A DNA stretch of 64,000 nucleotides from an uncultured Porphyromonadaceae bacterium (GCA_937892215.1 CALAVE010000025.1:1-64000); one strand, 5' to 3'; positions 46,236-56,038 are shown, counted from the first letter of the stretch. The notes: generated by a model not told the origin, from the sequence alone. Numbers and translations: made by a program.

Positions 46236-47054
46236 TTACTTGCGAACGGCAAGGGCGATTACCAGCGATGCAATCACCGAAGCCGCACTCACTACGGTGG
46301 ATATCACCGATAGTTTGAAGGCGTTGTTCTGGTTGTATTTAGAGTTGTCAACTTTTATCTTGTTCGGGGTTACGTAGATAGCATCGTTCTGCTTTAGCAG
46401 GAAATAGGGCGACGAAACCACGTTGCTGTTGGTGAGGTCCAGTTTGTGATAGGTCTTGCTGCCGTTCTCGTCACGAATGACGATAACGTTGTCGCGGCGG
46501 GCGAATTCGGTGAGGTCACCGGCCTCAGCCAGCGCGTCGAACACCGAGAAATGCTTCTTAGTCACCTGCACCCGCCTGGGCTCTTTCACCTCGCCCAGCA
46601 CATTCACGAAGAAGTTAACCAGTTGCACGTTCACGTATGGGTCTTTCACACTCATCGCCACTTGTGCCCTGATGCCGTCGGCAATCTGCTCGGTGGTCTG
46701 TCCGTTGACGTGGATTCTCCCCAGCACCGGGAAAATGATGTATCCGTCGCTGCCCACTATATAGGTTTGCTGCGAAGGCTGCGTCGTGGCGTTTATCGAT
46801 GCCCTTTTTGCCGGATTGGCCAGCGGTAGGTTGTATATGGCCGTGGCTTCGGGTGATGACGAGGTTACCGTTATGAGCAACTCGTCGTCGGGGGCTATGA
46901 GGATTTCACGGCTGGTGGCCGGGCTGGTCATCAGTGTCCCGTCGGGAATGTTCTCCAAGTCCTTAAAGTAGGCAAGTGTGTTCTCTTTGTTCGAAGAGCA
47001 CGATGCGAGCACTATGGCGCACGATGCAATGATGAAAGTGTGGAAATACTTCAT
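46236..47054 (-). CDS. wza: Wza-type polysaccharide export lipoprotein
   Basis: The 272-residue protein begins with a lipoprotein signal (MKYFHTFIIASCAIVLASC), the modified Cys following LAS. A poly-export domain follows (ILIAPDDELLITV, SDGYIIFPVLGRIHVNG) with SLBB-type repeats (VNVLGEVKEPRRVQV). It ends in a hydrophobic segment (residues about 250-270) that could span the outer membrane, as Wza does. It leads the minus-strand group wza-wzc-wzy-wzx. The start at 47054 gives the lipobox; upstream Met codons add only a hydrophilic extension. Confidence 0.9.
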   Translation of the reverse strand: MKYFHTFIIASCAIVLASCSSNKENTLAYFKDLENIPDGTLMTSPATSREILIAPDDELLITVTSSSPEATAIYNLPLANPAKRASINATTQPSQQTYIVGSDGYIIFPVLGRIHVNGQTTEQIADGIRAQVAMSVKDPYVNVQLVNFFVNVLGEVKEPRRVQVTKKHFSVFDALAEAGDLTEFARRDNVIVIRDENGSKTYHKLDLTNSNVVSSPYFLLKQNDAIYVTPNKIKVDNSKYNQNNAFKLSVISTVVSAASVIASLVIALAVRK

Positions 47055-47175
47055 TACGCTTAGTTGTCTTATTTTTTCAATATTATTCATTAATATTTTT
47101 AACGTGAGCGTGCGCGTTTTATTATATAAATACTGTTATTTTTTGCGTCAGGGCTGGAGATTGGGAAAAAATGAT

Positions 47176-47183
47176 TAATTTTG
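47176..47183 (+). promoter_or_regulatory. -7 element TAATTTTG before the acyltransferase operon
   Basis: An exact TAnnTTTG match 33 bases before the membrane glycosyltransferase. No -33 TTG at the standard distance. The wza side of this divergent 160-base gap shows no consensus match. Confidence 0.4.
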
Positions 47184-47215
47184 TTGTTTTGAAATTGGAG
47201 AAAAGGCTTTGACTG

Positions 47216-48403
47216 ATGAATTTTACTTTAGATATTGAAACTTTTGCTATCGGCTCGCTTGTCCTGGGAGTTCTGTTCGCGGCAATTTATGCCCTGTGGC
47301 AGTGGAGCCGTGTGTCCAGAGTAAAGAAGTATGTGCGCGCCGAAGCGCTGAGAAGTTATCGCTCTGAATACTCGCTACCGTCGGTTTCGGTGGTGGTCTA
47401 TGCACACGACGACGCTCCGTGGCTTGAACGTAATCTGCCCAAATTGCTCGCGCAGCGCTACGCGGCCGAATATGAGGTGATTGTGGTGGACGATGGCTCG
47501 TGGGACAATACTGGCGACGTGGTGAGCGGACTGATGGCTACCGATAGCCGTCTGCGGCTTACGTTCACACCTCACGCGGCGCGTGGACTGTCGCGAAAGA
47601 AACTGTCGCTGATGATAGGCATAAAGGCGGCGCGCCACGACGTGGTGGTGATTACCAATGCCAATTGCGAGCCGGCCGGAGACGAGTGGCTGCTGAACGT
47701 GGCGCGTAACTTCGTGGATGGCGTTGATGTGGTGGTGGGGTATTCTCATCCTTGCTATGAGGCCGACAAGGGATTGTGGCGACGTTACCGCGTGTGGGAC
47801 ACGGTGCGTGTGGGCGCGCAGTACGTTTGCAGTGCGGTGAAAGGCCGCGTCTATCGTGGCACAAGCCACAATTTGGCGTTCCGCAAGAAACTGTTTTTCG
47901 ACCGTGGCGGTTACGCGCGTTCGGCCGGACTGAAATGGGGCGAGGACGACGTGTGGCTCAGGAGTGTGATCAAGCCGGGAAATTCCAGGGTGGAACTTTT
48001 GCCCGACTCTGTGGTGACAACCCATTACGATAACAGCAGACGTGCTTACAGGGAACTGAAACTGCGCCGTGATTTCACGTCTCGCTTTGTGCGTCGCAAG
48101 CAGTTTGTGACACAGGGCTTTATGTCGTGGATTAACTATCTGCGTGTGGCATCGCTCATCGCTGCGGCGGTGCTGGCGGTGCCGGCCGCAAACTGGTGGG
48201 TGCTTGGCGCCGCGGTGCTGGTGTGGATTTGTGCCGTAGTTTCCAATGTCCTGTCTTACAACGCTATGGCTCGTTTGCTGCAGGCTCCGCGTCTGTTCCT
48301 GAGCGTACCTTTGTTGGCTCTGTGGACACCGCTGGTGAATCTGCGTTACAGGATTATGGGCCGAAAGGCGCGCAAGAGTTATTACACTATGACGCTGGAG
48401 TAA
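47216..48403 (+). CDS. Membrane-bound glycosyltransferase family 2
   Basis: The 395-residue protein has an N-terminal membrane helix (about 10-30), a GT2 domain (VSVVVYAHDDAPWLERNLP, VVDDGSWDNT) and two C-terminal helices (about 305-350). The later acidic motif WGEDDVWL supplies the likely base. The metal-binding DxD position reads NAN (ITNANCEP), so donor binding may be metal-independent or altered. It leads a plus-strand series, with the first acyltransferase 10 bases downstream. It may elongate a lipid-linked glycan that those enzymes then acylate. Confidence 0.85.
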   Translation: MNFTLDIETFAIGSLVLGVLFAAIYALWQWSRVSRVKKYVRAEALRSYRSEYSLPSVSVVVYAHDDAPWLERNLPKLLAQRYAAEYEVIVVDDGSWDNTGDVVSGLMATDSRLRLTFTPHAARGLSRKKLSLMIGIKAARHDVVVITNANCEPAGDEWLLNVARNFVDGVDVVVGYSHPCYEADKGLWRRYRVWDTVRVGAQYVCSAVKGRVYRGTSHNLAFRKKLFFDRGGYARSAGLKWGEDDVWLRSVIKPGNSRVELLPDSVVTTHYDNSRRAYRELKLRRDFTSRFVRRKQFVTQGFMSWINYLRVASLIAAAVLAVPAANWWVLGAAVLVWICAVVSNVLSYNAMARLLQAPRLFLSVPLLALWTPLVNLRYRIMGRKARKSYYTMTLE

Positions 48404-48413
48404 GAATCAGATT

Positions 48414-49529
48414 GTGAGCACACAGCGGGAAAACATAGAATTTTTCACATCATGGCGCGGCGTGGCTGCGCTGGCCACGTTTTTTATCCACAACGGCTAC
48501 AAGGACTCTGTCTGCATGATAGGGTGGTCCAGCATGACGCTCTTCTTCGCGATGAGCGGATTTCTGATGATGATGCACCACGACCGTGACGAATTGCGCC
48601 GCACGGGTCTCGCCGGATTCTATACGAAACGTCTGTGGAAGGTGTATGCTCTGCACTGGCTGTCGCTGGCGGCATTGCTCCTGCTCATATTATGGCACCG
48701 TGGTGATTTCGGCTACACTCCGGCTCTCTTGCCCAATTTTCTGCTGATACATTGCTACTTCCCATCAAAGGACATATTCATGTCCTATAACGGGGTTACG
48801 TGGTTCCTGAGCGGAATAGTGCTGTGTTATCTGTGCTATCCGTTCTTGCTCAGGGATGTGAGCAGTGCGGTTCGACGCCTGATTATAGTGGTGACGGCGG
48901 TGTGCTATGCGTCTGTGGCGGCAAGGGCCGATGCCCACGGTGCTGTCTATCTCTATGTGTTTCCGCCGCTTCGTATGGTGGAATTCATGATTGGCATGGA
49001 GGCTTACATACTCTATCGGAACATCGGGAAACTGAAGGTTAGCCGCCTGCAAGCCACCGTTATCGACTTGACGTTGCTGGCCGTCTATGTGGCGCTGTTA
49101 ATCTTCGGAAAGAGTGGCTTGTGCCATGAGAACTACCTGTATTCGCTATTGTGGTGGCCGCTTGCTGCGGTGATGTGTGTGCTGGTGCCATGCCTTAGCG
49201 GAAGGGAAGGCGCCTTGGGGCGGCTTCTCACCTCCAAGCCGCTGATTTGGCTGGGGAAGATCAGTCTGGAGATTTTCTTGTTCCACGGCCCCATCGCGGT
49301 GATCGTGGCATATTTCGTGATTCCTGTGGTGAACAAGGCAGGGGGCGGCTTCTTCGACGAATACTTGCTGAATCTGCCAGTACTGGCTTGGGTCTATCTT
49401 CCGTTCACCATTGTGGGCTCATGGCTGATACACAAGTATGTGACTGTGCCGCTTGAGCGGAAGTTCAAGGGGTGGTGGAATGCGCGATTTGCTGAAAACG
49501 AGCCTGATATAGAAAAAGGAAACCGGTAA
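48414..49529 (+). CDS. Acyltransferase-3 family protein, tandem copy 1
   Basis: The 371-residue membrane protein starts with GTG and has the family signature FFTSWRGVAALATFFIH with the conserved R and His. About ten hydrophobic segments follow, with FFAMSGFLMMMHHDR and NGVTWFLSGIVLCYLCYPF. It shares these blocks with the next two genes, so the three are paralogues. It probably acetylates or acylates a glycan outside the inner membrane. Its stop overlaps the next start by one base (TAATG). Confidence 0.88.
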   Translation: MSTQRENIEFFTSWRGVAALATFFIHNGYKDSVCMIGWSSMTLFFAMSGFLMMMHHDRDELRRTGLAGFYTKRLWKVYALHWLSLAALLLLILWHRGDFGYTPALLPNFLLIHCYFPSKDIFMSYNGVTWFLSGIVLCYLCYPFLLRDVSSAVRRLIIVVTAVCYASVAARADAHGAVYLYVFPPLRMVEFMIGMEAYILYRNIGKLKVSRLQATVIDLTLLAVYVALLIFGKSGLCHENYLYSLLWWPLAAVMCVLVPCLSGREGALGRLLTSKPLIWLGKISLEIFLFHGPIAVIVAYFVIPVVNKAGGGFFDEYLLNLPVLAWVYLPFTIVGSWLIHKYVTVPLERKFKGWWNARFAENEPDIEKGNR

Positions 49530-50584
49530 TGAACCACGGTGGAAACATACTCACACTGAACGCCATGCGCGGCCTGCTGGCTGTGGTAGTGGTGCTGTTT
49601 CACTACACTAACAACTATGTGCTTGCCATCATAACGAGTTTCGCCATGTCGTTCTTCTTCATGCTTAGTGGTTTTCTGCTCGCGCGGAAATACGATTTCG
49701 TGGAACTGGACTGCCGTACGTACAAGTGCTTCCTCGGTCGCCGTCTGTGGCGCGTATATCCGCTACATATAGCCGTGCTGCTGGCATTTGCGCTGAAATT
49801 CGGTGCCGAATACGTGTTCATGGGCAAGAGTAGCGACCAGTGGGGCTACTTTCTGCCGCAGGCACTTCTGGTGCAGAGCTGGATGCCATTCGGACAGGTG
49901 TATTTGAAACTGAACGGTGTGTCGTGGTTCCTTAGCACCATAGTGTTTTGCTATGCGTGCTATCCCTTGGTGGTTAGGTGGTTGCACCGGTTGAGCATCC
50001 CCGCTCAGGTGGTCGTGCTTGCTGTGGCGCTGGGCGCAATGATGCTTGCGGCCGTACCGCTTACTGGCACCACCAAGCGCTGGATGGTGTATATCTGCCC
50101 GCTGATGAGGCTTGTGGACTTTGCCACCGGCATAGTGCTCTTCCACGTGTGGCGGCGCTATGGCAGTCCCTTGGCGCAAAGGTGGGGAGTGCTGCGAGAG
50201 ACGATGATTGAGGTTGCCCTGCTGATAGCAATAGGTGTGTTCTTCGTTCTGCAATACACTGATTGCCTCGACCGGTTCAATAGCGAGCCGTTCACGCTGG
50301 TGCTGAATGCGGCTCTGATTATGCTGCTCACCGTCAAAGACGGGGGCGATGGCTTGTTTGCCCGGGTGTTGCGGTGGCGCGTGTTCGGTTGGTTGGGCCG
50401 TATCAGTTTTGAAATGTATATGTTGCAACTCATTGTGCTTATCGTGATGATTAATGTGGCGGAACTGGCCGGGATTGAGCGGGCCGAACCACTTTCGCTG
50501 GCGATTTATCTGGCAGTGTTGCTGTGCTTGTCGTGGCTTTGGCATAAAGGGCAAGCAAAGGTTGCGGAAAGGAGGCGCCAATGA
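49529..50584 (+). CDS. Acyltransferase-3 family protein, tandem copy 2
   Basis: The 351-residue paralogue has NAMRGLLAVVVVLFHY, FFFMLSGFLLARKYDF and NGVSWFLSTIVFCYACYP, close to copies 1 and 3. About ten membrane segments are visible, and there is no SGNH domain, so acylation would rely on the membrane domain alone. It overlaps copy 3 by four bases (ATGA). Confidence 0.88.
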   Translation: MNHGGNILTLNAMRGLLAVVVVLFHYTNNYVLAIITSFAMSFFFMLSGFLLARKYDFVELDCRTYKCFLGRRLWRVYPLHIAVLLAFALKFGAEYVFMGKSSDQWGYFLPQALLVQSWMPFGQVYLKLNGVSWFLSTIVFCYACYPLVVRWLHRLSIPAQVVVLAVALGAMMLAAVPLTGTTKRWMVYICPLMRLVDFATGIVLFHVWRRYGSPLAQRWGVLRETMIEVALLIAIGVFFVLQYTDCLDRFNSEPFTLVLNAALIMLLTVKDGGDGLFARVLRWRVFGWLGRISFEMYMLQLIVLIVMINVAELAGIERAEPLSLAIYLAVLLCLSWLWHKGQAKVAERRRQ

Positions 50585-51642
50585 AGGTGATGCGTGCTCT
50601 CACTTCGTGGCGTGGGGTGCTGGCTCTGGTTATCGCGCTCTTCCATTTCCACAATTATCCGCTGCTGGCGGCCTTTGGCGACTTCAGAATGTCGTTCTTC
50701 TTCATGGTGAGCGGTTTCCTGCTGGCGCAACGCTATGAGTTTCGTGAAGTCACTCGCAAGAATTACCTCAATTTCATGGGGCGCAGGGTGCTTCGGATTT
50801 ATCCGCTGCATATTGTGGCGCTGGCACTTTTCGGGCTTGGCGTTCTGTTGTTTGGAGGCGAGCGCAATGTGATGCATGAGGCACTCACTTTCTTGCTCGA
50901 CGCGCTACTGTTGCAGAGTTGGAGCCCTGTTCGCGACATCTACATGTCGCACAATAGCGTCACATGGTTCCTTAGTTCCATTATGTTCTGCTACTTGTGC
51001 TATCCGTTTGCGGTCCGCTGGTTGCGCGCGCGTCGCTTATGGACGCAGGTGGCTCTGCTTGCCGCATGCTTGGCAGTGGTGCTGGCCGTAGCGCCGATGC
51101 TCGAACCGGGCGAGCGCCAGTGGTGGGTGTTTATCTGTCCGCCGGTCAGGATGATTGATTTCACCGCGGGTGTGGTGCTTTTCAACATCAGCGAACGTGT
51201 GTCGCGCGGGTGGGTGAGGAATGTGAGTGTGGCTGGAGCCACTCTGGCCGAAGTCTTGGCTCTGGGCGCTATAGCGACCGTAACCGTGCTTCAGTATTTC
51301 GGGTATATCGACCGCTTTGCCGGAAAGCCTCTGAAAATAGTGTTCACAGCTATGTTCATCTTAGTTCTGGTGCTTAATAACAGGAATAAGGGCATCCTGT
51401 CTAAGGCTCTTTCCTGGGGACCGCTCTACTGGCTGGGGCAGGTCAGTTATGAGGTGTATGTGATGCAACTGGTGGTGCTCAACGTGGTGCGCCGCGCGCT
51501 GGCCACAACCGGACTGGACCCCGACGGCGCAGTCGTGCTGGTGTTATACCTTGTGACTCTGGTGGCGGTGGCCGGCGTGTGCAACAAGTGGTTCGGCCGG
51601 CTTTCGCAGAGCCTTCGTTCCCGATACCTCGATAAGCCTTAG
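50581..51642 (+). CDS. Acyltransferase-3 family protein, tandem copy 3
   Basis: The 353-residue paralogue has LTSWRGVLALVIALFHFH, FFFMVSGFLLAQRYEF and NSVTWFLSSIMFCYLCYPF. It is closest by eye to copy 2. The three overlapping genes look like serial duplication, with each copy kept intact, which implies distinct acceptors or positions. It ends 122 bases before porT. Confidence 0.88.
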   Translation: MKVMRALTSWRGVLALVIALFHFHNYPLLAAFGDFRMSFFFMVSGFLLAQRYEFREVTRKNYLNFMGRRVLRIYPLHIVALALFGLGVLLFGGERNVMHEALTFLLDALLLQSWSPVRDIYMSHNSVTWFLSSIMFCYLCYPFAVRWLRARRLWTQVALLAACLAVVLAVAPMLEPGERQWWVFICPPVRMIDFTAGVVLFNISERVSRGWVRNVSVAGATLAEVLALGAIATVTVLQYFGYIDRFAGKPLKIVFTAMFILVLVLNNRNKGILSKALSWGPLYWLGQVSYEVYVMQLVVLNVVRRALATTGLDPDGAVVLVLYLVTLVAVAGVCNKWFGRLSQSLRSRYLDKP

Positions 51643-51764
51643 ACCGCTTCTGGCACGGCCTATGATGCGCTTTTACACCCACATTCGGCAAATGGATTTT
51701 AACGGGTGAATGCAATAAAGGGCGGAAATGTTCGTTATTGTTCTTAGGAAAGTTTTCCAAGCAG

Positions 51765-52511
51765 ATGAACAAATGCAGTTACATAAGGACTTGCGCCGTG
51801 CTGGTGATGCTTGTTGCCGGTGCGCTGTGCCATGCTCAGGATAACGATAAAATCCTGAACCGCCAGTATGCCGACATGAAGCGTGTGCACTTCGGCTTTT
51901 CCGTTGGCATGAACTTCCAGGACCTGAATATCACTAACAACGGCCTGATTACCGACGACGGGCAGTCGTGGTTCGCCGATGTGCCGAGCCATTCGCCGGG
52001 ATTCTGCGTGAATGTGCTGGCCGACCTGCGTCTGGGAAAGCACTTCAATCTCAGGATTTCACCGGGTATGTACTTCGGAAACAAAGTGGTGAAGTTCCGC
52101 AATGCCTATGGCTCGCCCGACGACCTTGACCCCATGAGTTACCGCCAGAGCCAGAACCTGAAGTCGGCCTACGTGGTGGTGCCTCTCGACCTCAAGATAT
52201 CGGCTCTGCGCTATCACAATATGCGCCCATATTTCACAGGTGGCGTGATGGCTCTTTACGATGTGGGAAAAGACCGCCCCGACCAGCTGAGACTCAAGAA
52301 CATGGACGTGATGCTTTCAGTGGGCTTGGGCTGCGACTTCTATCTGCCGTATTTCAAACTGTGCCCCGAGGTGAAGTTCTGTTTCGGATTGCGCGACGTG
52401 CTGGAACGCAAACGCCCCGACCTGCAGGATAATCCGGAGATGATGCGCTTCACTGAAAGCGTAAGTAAGGTGCTTAACAGCATGGTGGTCGTAACATTCT
52501 ACTTTGAATAG
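51765..52511 (+). CDS. porT: PorT-family outer-membrane beta-barrel protein
   Basis: The 248-residue protein has a signal peptide (MNKCSYIRTCAVLVMLVAGALCHA) and a PorT-type barrel: HFGFSVGMNFQDLNI, GFCVNVLADLRLGKHFNLRISPGM, YVVVPLDLKIS and a terminal VVVTFYFE. PorT is needed for type IX secretion in Porphyromonas, where it works at the outer membrane with the translocon SprA/Sov. The start at 51765 gives the signal peptide; an upstream ATG at 51738 adds nine residues. It immediately precedes porP in the same direction, supporting assignment to PorT proper over other PorT-fold barrels. Confidence 0.85.
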   Translation: MNKCSYIRTCAVLVMLVAGALCHAQDNDKILNRQYADMKRVHFGFSVGMNFQDLNITNNGLITDDGQSWFADVPSHSPGFCVNVLADLRLGKHFNLRISPGMYFGNKVVKFRNAYGSPDDLDPMSYRQSQNLKSAYVVVPLDLKISALRYHNMRPYFTGGVMALYDVGKDRPDQLRLKNMDVMLSVGLGCDFYLPYFKLCPEVKFCFGLRDVLERKRPDLQDNPEMMRFTESVSKVLNSMVVVTFYFE

Positions 52512-52522
52512 TTGTGAGTGAG

Positions 52523-53503
52523 ATGAATAAAGCCGGAGAAATATTGAGAAACGCGGTGCTTGCGCTGCTGGTGTTCTGTGCACCGACGGCGCTCGCACAG
52601 GTCGATGCACAGCTGACTCACTACTGGGCCACGCCGGCCTACTACAACGCCGCGGCTCTGGGCGAGACCGATTTCATCCATATCACGGCCGGCAGCCGGC
52701 TTCAGTGGCTGGGCGTGGAGCATGCGCCAATGTCGTTCTTCGGAATGGCCGATATGCCGTTCAAGTTCCTCAACAAGCGTTGGGGCGCTGGAGTGGTGCT
52801 GCAGCATGAAAGAATGGGTCTTTACCATAGCATAAATGCCGGGGCGCAACTCGCGTGGAAGAAAAAACTCTTCAAGGGCATGCTCAGCGTGGGCTTGCAG
52901 GTGGGATTCATTAACGAAACTTTCAAGGGGTCCGATATATTTATCCCCGAAGGCGATGATGCGCACACCAGTGCCGATGAGGCTATACCCACCACCGATG
53001 TGAGCGGAACGGCACTCGACCTCAGTGCCGGTGTGTTCTATAGCCACAAGTGGTTTTGGGTGGGTGCCAGCGTGAATCACATCACAGAGCCTAAGGTAAC
53101 CCTGAAAGCCAATCAGGAGAGCGACGACGAGTATGAATTTGAGGCCGGTAGGATGTATTATTTTATGGCCGGTAGCAATATTCCGATAAAAAACTCGTTA
53201 TTTGAAATACAGCCCTCGGTGTTTGTCAAGAGTGACTTCCATTTCTTTCAGGCCGAAGCCACGGTGCGCATGCGCTACAACAAATTCATAACCGCCGGTG
53301 TGGGCTACCGCTGGAAAGATGCGGTGATGGCGATGATAGGAGTGCAAGTGAAGAATTTTTACATTGGCTATGCCTACGACTATCCGCTCACCACAATGTC
53401 CAAGGTCACTAAGGGCAGCCATGAACTGATTATGTCCTATAACGTGAAACTGGACATGAAAGAACGAAACAAGAATAAGCAAAAGAGTATTCGCATAATG
53501 TAG
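52523..53503 (+). CDS. porP: Type IX secretion protein PorP/SprF family
   Basis: The 326-residue protein has a signal peptide (residues 1-24) and the PorP/SprF pattern: DAQLTHYWATPAYYNAA, GAGVVLQHERMGLYHSINAGAQLAW and NFYIGYAYDYPLT. It is an outer-membrane protein of the type IX apparatus, linking the PorK/N ring or cargo adhesins to the surface. The ATG at 52523 is chosen; a GTG lies three codons upstream. It is followed nine bases later by porK. Confidence 0.92.
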   Translation: MNKAGEILRNAVLALLVFCAPTALAQVDAQLTHYWATPAYYNAAALGETDFIHITAGSRLQWLGVEHAPMSFFGMADMPFKFLNKRWGAGVVLQHERMGLYHSINAGAQLAWKKKLFKGMLSVGLQVGFINETFKGSDIFIPEGDDAHTSADEAIPTTDVSGTALDLSAGVFYSHKWFWVGASVNHITEPKVTLKANQESDDEYEFEAGRMYYFMAGSNIPIKNSLFEIQPSVFVKSDFHFFQAEATVRMRYNKFITAGVGYRWKDAVMAMIGVQVKNFYIGYAYDYPLTTMSKVTKGSHELIMSYNVKLDMKERNKNKQKSIRIM

Positions 53504-53511
53504 AATATTAT

Positions 53512-54942
53512 ATGAAAAAGTTTATTGTTTATATTTTTATAGCAGTGATGATGTCGTCGTGCTTCTCAGGACGCCGAGTGGGTTCGGTTGGTGGAGAAGT
53601 GACGGGAGTGGGGGCTACCCATTATTCTGAGCCTACACCATTCGGGATGGTGCTCATTGACTGCGGTTCAATGAAGGAAGGCCCTGGTAGCAAGGACTCT
53701 ATATGGGGCATAGATTCTGTGGCCCGCGGCATTTCGGTGGACGCTTTCTGGATGGATGAGACCGAAATAACCAATTCCAAGTACAAGCAGTTTGTGTACT
53801 GGGTGCGTGACTCCATTATCCGTGAGCGACTTGCCGACCCCGCATACGGTGGCAATGAGGAGTTTAAGATTGTGGAGGATAAGGAAGGTAACCCCATTAC
53901 TCCGCACCTCAACTGGAACCGCGCCATCCCATGGAAGAACCCCAGCGAGGACGAGGAAAGGGCTATTCAGAGCGTTTACCGCATCAACCCCATCACAGGC
54001 GTGCGTGAACTGGATCCTAACCAGATGAACTATCGCTACGAGGTGTATAACCTCACGGAGGCTGCTAAGCGCCGTAACCGATTCGACCGTAGCCGACGTG
54101 ACTATAACACCGACCACGACGTGCCCGACTTCGACCCCATGATTAGCAAAGATACGGCTTACGTGGATGACGACGGACGCATCATCCGCCAGACTATCAC
54201 GCATCCGCTCCAGAGCGAGTTCGACTTCGTGAACACCTACATCGTGAACGTGTTCCCCGATACCACCTGCTGGATCAACGATTTCGACAATGCCTACAAC
54301 GAGCCATACGTGCGTATGTACTTCGCCAGCGCAGGCTATAATAACTACCCGGTGGTGGGCGTGAGTTGGGAACAAGCCACGGCGTTCTGCCACTGGCGCA
54401 CTGAGTTCCTCAAGAAGTCGCTCGGTAAGGAAGGAGTCTATGTGGAGCCTTACCGTCTGCCCACCGAGGCGGAGTGGGAGTATGCCGCACGAGCCGGTGT
54501 GAGCACCAACAAGTTCCCCTGGGAGGGCGATCTGCCCCTCACCGAGGAAGACGGTTGCTTCTACGCCAACTTCAAGCCAATGGAGGGTAACTACGTGAAA
54601 GACGGTAGCATTATCTCGGCTCCGGTAGGAACCTATCAGCCTAACGATTTCGGACTCTACGACATGGCCGGTAACGTGAGCGAGTGGACTTCCACTGCCT
54701 ATACCGAGAGTATCGACCGCATGACCAGCGACCTCAACCCCGAGTATCGCTACAACGTGGCCAAGGAAGACCCCTACAAGATGTCGCGCAAGATTGTGCG
54801 AGGCGGCTCGTGGAAGGACGTGGCTCACAACGTGCGTAGCGACCTGCGTATGTGGGAGTACCAGAACGAGCAGCGTTCCTACATAGGTTTCCGATGCGTC
54901 CGCACCAAGGTGGGAACCGGCAAGGTGAAACGCAAGAAATAA
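53512..54942 (+). CDS. porK: Type IX secretion ring lipoprotein PorK (GldK)
   Basis: The 476-residue protein has a lipoprotein signal (FIVYIFIAVMMSSC, lipid on Cys17) and a formylglycine-generating-enzyme/sulfatase-modifying fold: VDAFWMDETEITNSKY, LPTEAEWEYAARAG, GLYDMAGNVSEW and IVRGGSWKDV. In type IX systems this fold is structural: PorK forms the large periplasmic ring with PorN under the outer membrane. It lies in the expected order porP-K-L-M-N. Confidence 0.96.
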   Translation: MKKFIVYIFIAVMMSSCFSGRRVGSVGGEVTGVGATHYSEPTPFGMVLIDCGSMKEGPGSKDSIWGIDSVARGISVDAFWMDETEITNSKYKQFVYWVRDSIIRERLADPAYGGNEEFKIVEDKEGNPITPHLNWNRAIPWKNPSEDEERAIQSVYRINPITGVRELDPNQMNYRYEVYNLTEAAKRRNRFDRSRRDYNTDHDVPDFDPMISKDTAYVDDDGRIIRQTITHPLQSEFDFVNTYIVNVFPDTTCWINDFDNAYNEPYVRMYFASAGYNNYPVVGVSWEQATAFCHWRTEFLKKSLGKEGVYVEPYRLPTEAEWEYAARAGVSTNKFPWEGDLPLTEEDGCFYANFKPMEGNYVKDGSIISAPVGTYQPNDFGLYDMAGNVSEWTSTAYTESIDRMTSDLNPEYRYNVAKEDPYKMSRKIVRGGSWKDVAHNVRSDLRMWEYQNEQRSYIGFRCVRTKVGTGKVKRKK

Positions 54943-55015
54943 TGGCACTTTCGCCGCGATGCTAACGATGAGTTTTTTAGAACGGAAAAGAAAAGCATAA
55001 AGATTAACGTAGAAA

Positions 55016-56029
55016 ATGGGAAAAATCAAGAAATATAAGAATGTGGTGGAGCGTTTTCTGTCGGGTGAGAAAGGACAGAGATTCTTTAACTTTGCCTACA
55101 GTATTGGTGCCGCAGTGGTAATCTGGGGCGCGCTGTTCAAGATTTTGCACTTGCCCGGTGGTAACACGCTGCTCTCTATCGGTATGGGTACTGAGGTGCT
55201 CATGTTCCTTCTCACGGCGTTCGACCGCCCCGAGAAGCAATATCACTGGGAGGAAGTATTCCCCGTGCTGGCCAGCAATGACCCTGAGGACCGTCCCGAC
55301 TTTAACGGCGGTGGCGGCATCATCATCGGCGGCTCCGGCAACGGCGGCTCCGGCTCCGGCATCGGCGGCTCCGTGGAAGGCTCCGAAGGCACTGTGTCGC
55401 AGTTTGGCGGCGTGAGCGTGGAGCAGGCTAAGGGTGCAGTGGGTTTGCCTCAGGGCATCGACCTGTCACCCGAGGATTCCGTTTCGCTCAGCGAAAGTAT
55501 AGCCAAGATGGCTGCAGCAAGCGACCAGCTCAGCCGTATGGCCGAACTTACCGACGCCACACAGCAGTATCTCAGCCAGATGGCCGCCATCAGCGAACAG
55601 ATGCAGAAACTCAACGAGACCACTACCAAACTCAACCAGGTGCAGGAGACGCTGCTCAATAGCTACAACGCTATCACCGAGAACAGCGAGGGCATCACCT
55701 CAAGTTCTACCGGTTACGTGGAGCAGATGGAGACGCTGAATCGAAACATCGGTGGTCTGAACACTATCTACGAAATTCAGCTCAAGAGCGTTTCGTCGCA
55801 ACTCGACAGCATCGACCGCGTGAACCGTGGCTTGAAAGATATTCGCGACATGTACGAAAAGTCAGCGGCCGAGAGCGCACACTACTGCGACGAGACCGAG
55901 AAGATGGCTCACTACATGAAGCAGCTCAATAGTGTGTACGAAAAGATGATTAAGGCCATGACCGTGAATATGTACCGTCCGCTGGGCGGCATGCCGGAGA
56001 TGGACTCTAATAACGACCAAACAGATTAA
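55016..56029 (+). CDS. porL: Type IX secretion motor protein PorL (GldL)
   Basis: The 337-residue inner-membrane protein has two N-terminal helices (about 26-44 and 52-70), with a conserved acidic residue, Glu60 (IGMGTEVLMF), where GldL carries its proton-path glutamate. The cytoplasmic part begins with a Gly/Ser-rich stretch (about 100-125) and continues as long helices (about 155-325). PorL forms the pentameric proton-driven stator around PorM that powers the system. The Gly/Ser linker is longer and purer than I would expect. Confidence 0.93.
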   Translation: MGKIKKYKNVVERFLSGEKGQRFFNFAYSIGAAVVIWGALFKILHLPGGNTLLSIGMGTEVLMFLLTAFDRPEKQYHWEEVFPVLASNDPEDRPDFNGGGGIIIGGSGNGGSGSGIGGSVEGSEGTVSQFGGVSVEQAKGAVGLPQGIDLSPEDSVSLSESIAKMAAASDQLSRMAELTDATQQYLSQMAAISEQMQKLNETTTKLNQVQETLLNSYNAITENSEGITSSSTGYVEQMETLNRNIGGLNTIYEIQLKSVSSQLDSIDRVNRGLKDIRDMYEKSAAESAHYCDETEKMAHYMKQLNSVYEKMIKAMTVNMYRPLGGMPEMDSNNDQTD

Positions 56030-56038
56030 CAGTAAGAT

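Noticed and set aside
51650..51668. TGGCACG-like sigma-54 motif before porT
   Set aside because: The -12 TTGC is missing at the required distance, so only half of the promoter is present.
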